NCBI GenBank assembly: GCA_012934845.2
Contig: WNNJ02003440.1
Location: 62,001 to 126,000 of the forward strand
DNA from: Pomphorhynchus laevis
Taxonomy: Eukaryota > Acanthocephala > Palaeacanthocephala > Echinorhynchida > Pomphorhynchidae
Reading direction: 5' to 3'
Length of the DNA: 64,000 nucleotides
Position numbers and translations under genes: made by a program. Under the pieces are notes generated by a model. That model ran no database searches. It saw only the letters and a list, made by a program, of their open reading frames with translations, and had not been told where the DNA came from. This document shows, piece after piece, positions 31,580 to 46,619 of the stretch; the first letter of the stretch is position 1, and every line of letters begins with the position of its first letter.

Positions 31580-32773
31580 TTAGTTTAAGATTTTCCAATG
31601 AGATTTAGAGTTGGAAGATGACTCGAGTTGATTTCGCCAAAAGAGAGTACGTTTAGTTCGTATAAGAATGAGATGTGAACGGCGTTGAGAAAAGTAGGAA
31701 TCACGAAGATTTGGAGGGAGTGAGTCGGGTGAACGTTTAAGAAAGCGTTTATACATACGAAAAGAGTGACGGAGTCGACGCTTAGAAAGATTACAGTCAG
31801 AATCGAACCAGGGAGCATGGCGCAAGCGCTGGGAACGTCGAAGTCGACTAGGCAGAAGGTTATTGAGGATCGACGTAAGTTCAGAATCAAACAGAATGCA
31901 GAGATCATCGGGAGAGAGATAGTTAAGAGGAAGTGAAAAGAGTGAAGAATTGAGTAAGGCTGTGCAGAGAATAGGGATATCGAGAAGTTTCCAGGGTCGA
32001 CTTGGTGTGGATATTGGTGGAGGCGGAGAAGGAGGATGGGGACCAGTAGGAGTAAGAGTGACAAGGAAATGATCAGACAAACCGGGATCAGTAATTGACA
32101 AGGAAGTATAGTCATTGAAGCAGATAGGGACAGCAATGATGTCGAGAGCACCGCCGAGAATATGAGTTGGGCTTATTGAAAGTAATTTATAGTTAAAATC
32201 AGAAAAAAGATTAGTTAAAGTGATAGAGTCAGAGTCAGCCGGGCGATCAAGATGAATGTTAAAGTCACCGGGAACAAAAGAAAGAGTATAAGACAATGAA
32301 CAGTGAAACATTAGATCTGCAAGGTCGTTAAAGAAGATACGTGATGGGGCAACTGAACCTGGACGGTATACAATCACAAGTTCCAGAGGGAAAGGCGTTG
32401 ATAATCTGCATATGAGTAATTCGAACGAAGTGTAACGAATGTTAACTTTGATTTTACGTAAAGACATTGGGTGACGAGCAATGGCAACAATACCGCCATG
32501 GTTAGACGCAGTAGATGTATGAGATGTAATTTGACGAGCTGATTCAACTAGAGAACAACCAGAGCGACATAGACGACGAATAGCAAGATCGTCGGAGTCA
32601 GAGTGCCAGGATTCGGTAATGCAGAGAATATCGATAGATAATTGATCGAAGATATCGAGAAGCATATCAGCTTTATGAAGAATGGAGCGAGTATTGAATA
32701 GACTAAGACGAAAAGTATGCTTAGGAGCGAGATCGACTAGCGAAGAAGGCAAGGGGGAGAGATGGGACGCCAT
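31580..32773 (-). CDS. CR1-like ORF2, endonuclease part
   Basis: 397 residues. Apurinic-type endonuclease blocks in order: SLFNTRSILHK, CITESWHS (catalytic Glu), GGIVAIARH, VIVYRPGS, VPGDFNIHLD (Asp/Asn), GLSDHFLV (Asp-His). The last third is the linker before RT (RLRHAPWFDSDC). In copy 1 the frame breaks off before RT. It overlaps the end of ORF1. Confidence 0.88.
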   Translation of the reverse strand: MASHLSPLPSSLVDLAPKHTFRLSLFNTRSILHKADMLLDIFDQLSIDILCITESWHSDSDDLAIRRLCRSGCSLVESARQITSHTSTASNHGGIVAIARHPMSLRKIKVNIRYTSFELLICRLSTPFPLELVIVYRPGSVAPSRIFFNDLADLMFHCSLSYTLSFVPGDFNIHLDRPADSDSITLTNLFSDFNYKLLSISPTHILGGALDIIAVPICFNDYTSLSITDPGLSDHFLVTLTPTGPHPPSPPPPISTPSRPWKLLDIPILCTALLNSSLFSLPLNYLSPDDLCILFDSELTSILNNLLPSRLRRSQRLRHAPWFDSDCNLSKRRLRHSFRMYKRFLKRSPDSLPPNLRDSYFSQRRSHLILIRTKRTLFWRNQLESSSNSKSHWKILN

Positions 32774-34089
32774 CGAATTTTTGGCCTTGTGTGAAGAACG
32801 TGAAAATTTCCGTTGATTTTACGTATAGATAAGGATGACTCGCCGTTTGTTTCACGTCGATGTTTTTCAATGCGAGCTAAATTGAGCTGGGCAATATCAG
32901 AAGGGGAGCGGTCAGGAAAGATACGGCAAGTAGATGAAGTGGTAAGAAGTTTAAAACGTTGGGAGAGTACCGAAGAGGCATGTGAACTATGTCGGAAAAC
33001 GATTTTTAAGAGTGGAGGACTGAGATGATTGGATTTAGTGGATTTGTTTAAACGAATAAAGGATACAGGAGCGATATTATTGAAGAGTGATGGGTTATTA
33101 TCAGGTAGAATGGTTGCTAGGATAGACCTGAAAGCAGATACATCATCATCGAGGCGAGATTGTGGAGAAGCAGATTTGGAAAGCTTTAAGTTTGATATGA
33201 TTATACAGCGATTGCGCGAAGGAAAACGATTTCGTGGAAGTGGTGGACGGACAGAGCTGGTAGGAGTCGAGGTAGATGAGCAGATAGAAGTGGAAATGAC
33301 AGGGGTGCTTGATAAAGAATTAATATTGGTTGGAGCAAGTGTGACAGGAGCGGGGTGTGTAATCGGTTGATCAGAGATGTGACTAGATATGATTTTAAAT
33401 GAAGGATGTAAATTATTTGGAAGTGATACGTGGAAGGTAGAGTAAGGAGAATTAAAATAGGTTGGGGCATGAGTGACAGGAATGGAGTGTTGAATCAGTT
33501 GATCGGAAATGTTACTGGAAATGATTTTGATGGAAGGGTGTAAATTATTGAGAGGTGATACAGGAGAGGTCGAGTAAGGAGTACGTGAGGAGAATAAAGA
33601 AGTTTGAGATTTATTTAGATTGGGGGAGGAATAGGAAAGAGGAGGTACGAGATGAAAAGCTTTACCGTTAGCATTGTTAGAATGAGAAAGATTAATGGAA
33701 GTTTGGTACGTAGTTGAACGAGGAGTGTGTGAGAGAGTAGGTTCAATAATGGGATTATATGATGCGAAGTCAGGTGTTGATGCGAGGGAAACATCTAAAA
33801 CAGCATTGGTCTGAGTGGTCGTGTGTGATACAGGAGTAGATGAGCAGGATAACTGTAGTAGTCGTACTGATGTACAAAAACCGCAAGTGAAATGTTTACG
33901 TTTATACACCGAGTGGTCGGATATTTTAACACGAACAAGTGTCCATACATCGCAATCTTTGGAATCGCATCCAACTTCAAAGCTGGTATAACCATCATTG
34001 CATTCCGATGTGGAAGATTCTTGATCAGGAACAGGGATCTGAGATCGCGCTTTTTTAGGCATGACCTTTTGTCGATAGATTGAGCTCAA
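32737..34089 (-). CDS. CR1-like ORF1 protein with PHD-like finger
   Basis: 450 residues, uninterrupted. Residues about 38-72 have a Cys/His pattern (C-x4-C ... W ... H ... CGFC) like the PHD-type finger found in CR1/L2 ORF1 proteins. A long Ser/Thr/Pro-rich region follows. The C-terminal part (KIVFRHSSHASSVLSQRFK ... RIEKHRRETNGE) is basic and probably binds RNA. MPKKARSQ nine codons in is an equally good start. It ends inside the first codons of ORF2 in another frame. Confidence 0.8.
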   Translation of the reverse strand: MSSIYRQKVMPKKARSQIPVPDQESSTSECNDGYTSFEVGCDSKDCDVWTLVRVKISDHSVYKRKHFTCGFCTSVRLLQLSCSSTPVSHTTTQTNAVLDVSLASTPDFASYNPIIEPTLSHTPRSTTYQTSINLSHSNNANGKAFHLVPPLSYSSPNLNKSQTSLFSSRTPYSTSPVSPLNNLHPSIKIISSNISDQLIQHSIPVTHAPTYFNSPYSTFHVSLPNNLHPSFKIISSHISDQPITHPAPVTLAPTNINSLSSTPVISTSICSSTSTPTSSVRPPLPRNRFPSRNRCIIISNLKLSKSASPQSRLDDDVSAFRSILATILPDNNPSLFNNIAPVSFIRLNKSTKSNHLSPPLLKIVFRHSSHASSVLSQRFKLLTTSSTCRIFPDRSPSDIAQLNLARIEKHRRETNGESSLSIRKINGNFHVLHTRPKIRWRPISPPCLLR

Positions 34090-34107
34090 TCCGCTAGCGT
34101 AGCGAGC

Positions 34108-34207
34108 GGAACTGACAGGAATAATCTGGAACTGACAGGAATAATCTGGAATTGACAGGAATAATCTGGAACTGACAGGAATAATCTGGAACTGACATGA
34201 ATAATCT
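34108..34207 (-). repeat. 5' tandem 20-bp units of CR1-like copy 1
   Basis: Five copies of GGAACTGACAGGAATAATCT with one or two changes. The second element has four (61,876-61,955). Variable tandem monomers at a LINE 5' end often act as promoter units; here that is inference. Confidence 0.85.
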
Positions 34208-34384
34208 GGAATGTGTGTTTAAGGTCTTAAAATTTTTTGTTCTGAATTTATGAAGATGGAAGTAAAGGATTGTGAGACGAATTTTAGAAGAGGAAATACG
34301 ATGGCTGCTTTCTAGTTCTCTGAAAAATGTAGCTACGAATAGAACAATAGAAAATGCTGGTAAGGAACAGTGATATGATGGAAT

Positions 34385-34640
34385 GAATATATTTAAGTAC
34401 GTACACAAGGATAGGATCGAGAGAAGCAAGATGGTGGGATGTGTGATCAAAATGACGAAGATTGAGTCGAATCCGGACGGCTGTGTTGACGATGCGTTTT
34501 AGGGGAAGAAGAGTGAATTTAGGTGACTTGGCAAATATACTAAGACAATAATCAAGTCCTTAGAAAAGGAGAGAAGATATGAGAGTAATACAAGAAGTGA
34601 AATCGATCAATCTACGAATTTGACAGAGGTTGCGGAGAAA
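34385..34640 (-). mobile_element. CR1/L2-like LINE RT-end fragment
   Basis: Close match to 30,360-30,595 (GAGAGAAGCAAGATGG and following), a small third copy of the same LINE. Confidence 0.8.
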
Positions 34641-35535
34641 GAAATTTTGCGAAAAGAGAGCTACAGCTCTCTTTTCGCTTTTAACGACAAAGCTTGTAAA
34701 CCAAGCCTCATGTTATGACATTATCAAATTCCATGTGAATATGCACACACTTGTCTATGAGCGTATGTACTTGTGTAATGCTATAGATTTAACCTCTGCT
34801 AATATATTTCAAATAAATACAAATTATTTATTAAGTAGAATTTAATTAAGTATAATTTAATTATTAATTAAGTAGAATCTAATTGAGTAGAATTTAATTC
34901 TAATCCGTTTTTTTAATTAATATTTTTTAGCTTTTAATAATTTTTTCATGAAAATATGTTTTCTAGTTTGTTGTGTTTTTTTTCATCACGAAATTACAAT
35001 AATTGCTACATAATATTATAATAAATTGCCACATAATATAATTATTGGTTATTTTTTATAATTACCAAGCGTGTAATTACTTCGATGACTATAAGCACTC
35101 CATGTGAAAATAAGGTGTAACTATTGCTCATTCATAGGTACGTAAGAGTCTAAACGCTTGTACATATAGGGTTTCGTAATAAAACTGGGCGATTGTGTCG
35201 TGTTTTTGAGGATTAATAGTTACATCCTCTAGCTTAATAAAGAGAAAACGGTGGATTTTTAAATTCTTAGAAATACTATTTCAATATTTCGTTAATTCTT
35301 CAGCAATCATCAAATATTGCATTTTTACTAAATACATGATATTACAATACATGATTTGACTAAATTATGATGGTTGAATATTCAATATTTATTTTCAGTA
35401 AAAATTTAATGCATGATGATGGCTAAATACGTAATCGACAAATTATATTAATTTTTGAATGATTTGCAAGAACTAAAAATCATCTAATAATAACTAAACC
35501 TATAATCTTCTTCAATTTCAAATATAAAGTTATTA
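34641..35535. other. No supported gene
   Basis: AT-rich. A 71-residue plus frame at 34,630-34,845 starts in LINE sequence and looks accidental. Confidence 0.4.
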
Positions 35536-35707
35536 AAGGAACAAAGAAGCAAAAATTATCCTTTATTTGATAGAAATTCTATTTTTCGATAGCTTCTGCT
35601 ATCATCATCAGGATTACAATTATTGTAATCTTGATGATGATAGCAGGAGCTATCGAAATACAGAATTTTAATCAAATAAAGGATAATTTTTTGCTTCTTT
35701 GTTCCTT
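35536..35707. repeat. Fold-back element with two hammerhead-like cores
   Basis: Arms of about 80 bases start with AAGGAACAAAGAAGCAAAAA. Minus strand 35,611-35,584: CTGATGA, one T, stem GATAGC/GCTATC with loop AGAA, GAAA. Plus strand 35,631-35,658: TTGATGA, one T, the same stem with loop AGGA, GAAA. Both strands thus carry the hammerhead core arrangement with an extra base before stem II. It sits inside or beside a CR1-like fragment. Confidence 0.8.
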
Positions 35708-35810
35708 GGATGGGCAGATGATTCCACGAGAGAAGAGTAGTCACAAGGAAGGAGCGGAATCCAAAGGAGGTCGAGTAGTTTGGAACATGTAAAAGAAGTG
35801 AATTACCTAT
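35705..35810 (-). mobile_element. CR1/L2-like LINE 3' fragment
   Basis: TGGGCAGATGATTCCACGA and the following ~90 bases match 30,138-30,230. Confidence 0.75.
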
Positions 35811-36004
35811 TAAATATAGATAATAAATAGTTATAAATGGTTAAGTAGTTATTATTGATAATAAATAGTGATTATATAAAATTTTATATTGTAGACTTGA
35901 ATTCATGTCTTTCTTTGTAAATGATGGTTTTATAGACTATGAAATCATGTTCATATCATGTCTATAAAACGATCATTAACTAATATAGATTTTATAACTT
36001 ATAT

Positions 36005-36365
36005 TAAGTTAAAATAAAAATTGAAATTTAAAATAAACGTCATTTTTATGTATTGACTAATAAATAACACAGACGTTGTATCAGAATAATTATTAGAGGT
36101 CATCAGGAGGAACTGCTATGCTATAATGTTTCGGACCCTATTCCTCGACCCGATATAGCAGCATGACCCAACATTTCATACATGCAAATGACGTATTTCC
36201 TCGAATGAATTTTGATTATCTAGCGTAATGTATTATTCTAACACAGCGTAAATTATTTACTATCAATCCACTAAAATTTTCCAGAGTTTAAATTTATTTT
36301 TGATTATTTTCTGATGATTAAATTTTGCAATTTTTGTTTAATTTTATTTTTATAATAAACTGATA
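36005..36365 (-). mobile_element. Orphan 3' UTR of permuted PLE
   Basis: The 3' UTR up to the RT end. The module (about 36,090-36,210) keeps CTGCTAT/ATAGCAG but has lost the GC stem. A palindrome with 12-bp arms (TTTATAATAAAC, 36,349-36,378) lies at its truncated end. Confidence 0.75.
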
Positions 36366-36381
36366 TGTTTATTATAAATAA

Positions 36382-36630
36382 TCAGTTTACAAACTGATCA
36401 TCTTCTGTTTGTCTATGATCGCCCCGTTCTCGCTGTGGCATGCCTGTAGAATATTTTCCTACCAGCACGCATCCAATCACATAGAATAATGGCAAGATTG
36501 CAAAATTGATTGCAAAAGCCCATTTGAGCGAACCGAATATTATATCAAATGAATAATAAATTATTAAAAAAGTAATCTGATATGTTATCGAGCTTTCAGT
36601 CCTTATTTTTGAAGATAATGGACAATACAT
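36382..36630 (-). CDS. Possible orphan exon of a membrane protein
   Basis: An 82-residue minus frame. WAFAINFAILPLFYVIGCVLVG is a good membrane helix, followed by a polar tail (MPQRERGDHRQTEDDQFVN) and a stop. Composition is closer to host exons than to the surrounding repeats. No upstream exons are visible before the HSP90 promoter, so it may be a stranded last exon, a pseudogene piece or chance. The AATAAA after the stop overlaps a PLE-associated palindrome and is weak evidence. Confidence 0.25.
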   Translation of the reverse strand: MYCPLSSKIRTESSITYQITFLIIYYSFDIIFGSLKWAFAINFAILPLFYVIGCVLVGKYSTGMPQRERGDHRQTEDDQFVN

Positions 36631-36639
36631 TGAAATTAT

Positions 36640-37200
36640 GGACGATATTTGTAAATACGAAAATTTCTCGCATTGTTTCCTCTTGAGAGCTCATTAATAT
36701 ATAATGATATATTAATATATTTATCGTAAATAATAAATAATAAATAAAATTAATAAATAATTTTATAATATATCGTTTAGTTATGCCTAAGCATATGATT
36801 AGATGGCACACGAATGTAATTTTAACAAAATATATTTCAATTTACATATTAATTATTAATTTTTTATTTTTTATATTTAATTATCATTTTTATTAAGTGA
36901 TGATTAATCTAGCACGAATATAAACTTGATGTTCAAGGTGAATGTTTTATCAGATCTGATGAGAATCAATAGTATTTGATCAATTTTCCAATAAATTCAG
37001 GACTTTAGCTTTTGTCTGATTGTATGATGAATACGCTATATCGTCCTATAGTGGAGATCACACATGCAAGTTGCAAATAGACGAATTGCAATGTGTTATT
37101 TAGAGGTTACATCTGCTAATTTCCTACATGTTTTTATTCTATCAATTTTATTTTATCAATCAGCTTTCTTTTTTTTGATAAAATCGGTGGCTGCATTTTT
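36640..37200. other. Intergenic, no gene seen
   Basis: AT-rich upstream region of HSP90. Confidence 0.4.
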
Positions 37201-37237
37201 TCGTAATGTTTTTGCGTTACAAAAACATTACTAGTTC

Positions 37238-37272
37238 TTCCCGAATGTGGAACGTTCTAGAAAATTCTAGAA
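37238..37272 (+). promoter_or_regulatory. Heat-shock elements of HSP90
   Basis: 37,250-37,272 holds five alternating nGAAn units in perfect phase: GAA, TTC, GAA, TTC, GAA, each separated by two bases. Heat-shock factor trimers bind arrays of three or more such units, so this is a strong site. A further TTCccGAA pair lies at 37,238-37,245, out of phase by two bases. The array is about 80 bases before the TATA box. Confidence 0.9.
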
Positions 37273-37352
37273 TATCCGTGTGCACATATATTCTTTGCTG
37301 CGTATTCTTTTCTCGCCACTGCTTGTGTCTCTGTTTGTCTACCACAGCGTTC

Positions 37353-37363
37353 TATATATATAT
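37353..37363 (+). promoter_or_regulatory. TATA box of HSP90
   Basis: TATATATATAT. Transcription would start around 37,380-37,385, giving a 5' UTR of about 320 bases. A T-rich stretch ending in TTTTCTTCTAG at 37,682 could be the acceptor of a 5' UTR intron; no convincing donor was identified. Confidence 0.75.
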
Positions 37364-37706
37364 GCATGCTGTGCAAGAGCGTAGCAGCCAGTTAATGTTG
37401 CATCAAACATTTTTCTTGTTCCTCCACCGTTTGTAGTGGTAGTAGTAGTTTCTTTGCTCGTTTTGTGTTTCCGAATTCTGTGACTTTGCTGTCGCTCTGC
37501 TGTCGCGAGTGTTGCCGATTAAAGTACATGTTACGCATTGACGTACGGTTACTGCATACCGGCAACGTTGCAGCATCAGTGGCTGCAGCAATCGGCACCG
37601 CGGATTATCTGAACGGATACTTCGCTTTTTTGTTTTTTGATATTAGCATTTTAGTTTTCTAAACCTATTTGTTTTCTTCTAGATTGAATTATCTGCTTAC
37701 TGCTAG

Positions 37707-43717
<6,011 letters not shown>

Positions 43718-43734
43718 ATAATTTAACTAAAACG

Positions 43735-43740
43735 AATAAA
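43735..43740 (+). terminator. Poly(A) signal of HSP90
   Basis: AATAAA 18 bases after the stop codon. Confidence 0.75.
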
Positions 43741-43956
43741 TAGACTTTCCGTTCTACGGTAAAAACTGCGTTCGAGTGACGATAAAATGTTCAATGTTTG
43801 CGATGATTTAATCTGTTTCATATCTTTTTTCTAAAAATACTGTCAATGCTGGTTTTCTAATTTCGTTAAAATAACTAATTCCAGAATGATCAGTAATCGG
43901 CTAAAGCGCATGTGATCAAGATGATGAGATTTCATTATACTTGTGATGTCATGATA

Positions 43957-44373
43957 ATTCGAGTTGAACTCTGATTGACACGTGCAGTACACACTAAAAA
44001 TAACTTGATAGAATATATTCGATACTTCAAATATTATACAGGATAAGTGATCTTTTAACGAAATCTGCATTTGATCATTATATGATAAATAAATCATCAA
44101 CTGCTAGCTCTTCTATCGTGATCTCAACTACTCACGTCAGTCGAACATACTTTATCGGACATTCTTTAAGCCTCTCCTGTAGCCTTTCCAATTTTTCAAA
44201 AATATTTTATCGACCTATTATTCAGTGCTTAGGTTCGAGTTGAACTCTGATTGACACGTGCAGTGTACTCTAAAAATAGCTTGCTCATTGATAGAATATA
44301 TTCGATACTTTAAATATTATACTGGATAAGTGATATTCTAACAAAACTTGCATTTGATCATTATATGATAAAT
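43957..44373. repeat. Direct duplication upstream of the ubiquilin-like gene
   Basis: 43,957-44,094 and 44,232-44,373 are about 90% alike, offset about 276 bases. Each has TTCGAGTTGAACTCTGATTG followed by a CACGTG E-box (43,979-43,984 and 44,255-44,260). They lie 375-790 bases before the ATG and may be part of its promoter. Confidence 0.8.
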
Positions 44374-44458
44374 AATTTTGAATAATAAAACGTTCTAAAT
44401 GGCCTCGTTGCTGTCTGATTCACTGCTTGATTGTCGATCATCGCTCTCAATTTGAATT

Positions 44459-44665
44459 ATGTCACGTCGTAAGCTTTACGTGCATAAGTTGAGGCTGTAT
44501 GCAAAAATACTGGCTTCCACACGCTCTATAAGGGATCATTTGGTGATCATTCAGTCATCGACACTTGATCTGTTAACAGTTACTGATGAGGCAGACTACT
44601 TGCGATACCATTGCCGTATCAGATTGGCTGATGGAAAGGCGGTTAGTGTCAACTGTATTCAATGA
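44459..44665 (+). CDS. Short frame before ubiquilin-like gene, doubtful
   Basis: 68 residues (MSRRKLYVHKLRLYAKIL...). RLYAKIL and SIRDHLVII faintly recall the LIFAGKIL and I-DG-TVHLVI segments of ubiquilin ubiquitin-like domains, with a gap between. It may be a worn remnant of the missing domain, an upstream ORF, or chance. A stop and frame change separate it from the main frame. Confidence 0.2.
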   Translation: MSRRKLYVHKLRLYAKILASTRSIRDHLVIIQSSTLDLLTVTDEADYLRYHCRIRLADGKAVSVNCIQ

Positions 44666-44746
44666 TGAAGATTTTTTACTTTGATGTATGATGTCTTTGA
44701 GTTGAACTTCTGAGAATCAGTTGAACGAATCTCATTTAATAATAAC

Positions 44747-46519
44747 ATGAAACCTGCGGGTCAGTTATTTCAGCGCTTGTCCGTCGCACTGATGAGAGGA
44801 AATGCTAAAGCGATCCTCAAAAGTCTTGACGAGATGGGCCAACCCTTACTAGAGAAAAGTCTTGGATTTTGTGACGACCCATCTCCGCGACTCTTTTCTT
44901 TGAGCAACCTTGCACAGCCCGAGGCCCAGTCAGTTGAGATAGTTCATGACTCCAATATTCGGTCAGCTTCCGTCGTCAAAGGCGACCATTCTGAGGTTGA
45001 CATGCCTGTCCTGCAACTCATGTCTCCACGACGACCTTCGGCATATCACTCAACATCTAAACAATCAAATAATGCTTCTTTGTCACTTCAGCAATCACCA
45101 ACAATTAAGGAGGGGTTGATATCGCTTCAACCGAATATTGATCAACATACCTATGGAACTGCAACATTATCCAGATTAACACTTGCACCATTTTTGAACC
45201 TTCCATTTGGAAATTCAAATTGTACTGAAATACAACAAAATATTTTTGGCACTATTCAGACAAATCCACATGCAGTTCAAAACCTTCTAAGTAATAATTT
45301 GGCTCAAAGACTTATGAGTAATCCTGCATTGCTTAGTTCAATTAAGCTTAACAATCCACAAATGCAAAGAGTGAGGGAGCAGAACCACGAGGTTTCACAA
45401 TTCGTTAACAATCCGGATTTAATGTGTCAAACAATGGAAATGATTCGTATTCCTACAACTATACAGGAAATTACGAGAAACCATGACAGAGCCCTGATTA
45501 ACCTTGAGAGATTACCGAGCGGATATAAAGTTCGACAGAGAATTTATCGCGATTTTCAAGAACCAATGCTTAATGTGGCACATGAGCAGTTTGGCGATAA
45601 CCCTCTGAATACTTATTCTAGTTCATCTGGTACAGCTAACACTAGTCAAGTAGGAACTGAAAATACAAACCTCCTGCCAAACCCGGTGGCATCTCAGAAT
45701 ACTACATTTCAAATCGATTCGTCTAGTTCATATGTATCTAATTCAAACCGTTTAGAGTCGCCTTTGCAATCTACGTCAAGCGAAAACACTAATCGGTATT
45801 CTACGATGAACCCTCAACAATTATTAGTAGTCGATGCTGAAAATCCTCTCATGTTATTCGACATGTTGCGGGCATCCAGTTTTAACCCAAATATGAATAA
45901 TTCTCTTTGCGATCCTGGTATTCTACTTAATCTGCTTAAGATTCTTCTTAATCTGCTGCGTACATATGAATTTATACAGGACGAAGGACAAAGAGAACAA
46001 GTACATCGTGTAATTCATGAGTTTATGAGTCAGTGGCCAATACCTGAAATTTGTGCTCTATGCACAAATACTCGAGCATTGAGGACGATTGTACAAATTC
46101 TAAAGAATCTAATTCGTCTTAGGGACACATCCCCACAAGTATATTCACAGTTGATATCTTCAAATATAAGCGGTCTAGTCGATAATCAAATGAATAGTCA
46201 ACCTACTTCATCTGATGTGGATTCTTTTCGATCACCAAGCAATAGACAAACAGCTTATGCAACAACAGTATTTCAAAATTTACAATACTCAAATCAAGAT
46301 TATACTGCTTCGTTGTTTCAACCATTAGATCGTCTTCATCTCCAGCAACATCAGCCGACAAATCAACAACCAAACCAAACTCAAGAACATCTTTATGCAT
46401 CCGAACTTGTACAAATGCAGACATTGGGATTCCATAGCCGTGATACTAATCTGGAAGAGCTTGCTGCATCTATGGGGGACGCAAAAATGGCTGTGGAACG
46501 TAATGAAGATTTTGATTGA
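44747..46519 (+). CDS. Ubiquilin-related protein without ubiquitin-like domain
   Basis: 590 residues in one exon. Ubiquilins carry ubiquitinated clients to the proteasome. Seen: a first STI1-type region at about 157-245 (NIFGTIQTNPHAVQNLLSNN, NPALLSSI, NNPQMQRV, VNNPDLMCQTMEM), the family signature NHDRALINLERLPSGY with FQEPMLNVAHEQFGDNP after it, an Asn/Ser-rich linker, a diverged second STI1 region at about 360-475 (ALCTNTRALRTIVQILKNLI), and a C-terminal UBA domain (LVQMQTLGFHSRDTNLEELAASMGD, about 547-585). The N-terminal ubiquitin-like domain that binds the proteasome is absent; an in-frame stop lies 13 codons before this ATG. The lack of introns could mean a retrocopy. Confidence 0.85.
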   Translation: MKPAGQLFQRLSVALMRGNAKAILKSLDEMGQPLLEKSLGFCDDPSPRLFSLSNLAQPEAQSVEIVHDSNIRSASVVKGDHSEVDMPVLQLMSPRRPSAYHSTSKQSNNASLSLQQSPTIKEGLISLQPNIDQHTYGTATLSRLTLAPFLNLPFGNSNCTEIQQNIFGTIQTNPHAVQNLLSNNLAQRLMSNPALLSSIKLNNPQMQRVREQNHEVSQFVNNPDLMCQTMEMIRIPTTIQEITRNHDRALINLERLPSGYKVRQRIYRDFQEPMLNVAHEQFGDNPLNTYSSSSGTANTSQVGTENTNLLPNPVASQNTTFQIDSSSSYVSNSNRLESPLQSTSSENTNRYSTMNPQQLLVVDAENPLMLFDMLRASSFNPNMNNSLCDPGILLNLLKILLNLLRTYEFIQDEGQREQVHRVIHEFMSQWPIPEICALCTNTRALRTIVQILKNLIRLRDTSPQVYSQLISSNISGLVDNQMNSQPTSSDVDSFRSPSNRQTAYATTVFQNLQYSNQDYTASLFQPLDRLHLQQHQPTNQQPNQTQEHLYASELVQMQTLGFHSRDTNLEELAASMGDAKMAVERNEDFD

Positions 46520-46582
46520 TTGACTATAGTTTTAATAACTGATGTTGATCTTTTTTTAAATTTGGAATTTTCGAGCAGGATC

Positions 46583-46588
46583 AATAAA
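46583..46588 (+). terminator. Poly(A) signal of ubiquilin-related gene
   Basis: AATAAA 63 bases after the TGA stop. Confidence 0.65.
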
Positions 46589-46619
46589 CATGAAACCTCA
46601 TTTTTTAAATAGTTACATT

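Larger units (their letters stand above)
29985..34216 (-). mobile_element. CR1/L2-like LINE, nearly full length (copy 1)
   Basis: Reads on the minus strand: five 20-bp tandem units at the 5' end (34,108-34,207), ORF1 (34,089-32,737), ORF2 with endonuclease and RT (32,773 to about 30,060) and a TTATTATTA-type tail. A ~205-bp deletion at about 31,140 removes palm A of RT, so ORF2 is dead, while ORF1 is uninterrupted. Confidence 0.88.

Noticed and set aside
32813-33370. Plus-strand frames over the CR1-like ORF1
   Set aside because: Antisense shadows of a coding region; the same frames occur opposite the second copy.
44459-44665. Intact ubiquitin-like domain of the ubiquilin gene
   Set aside because: Only two short, gapped resemblances; the frame ends before the main gene and no splice sites linking the two were convincing. 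Kept only as a doubtful feature.
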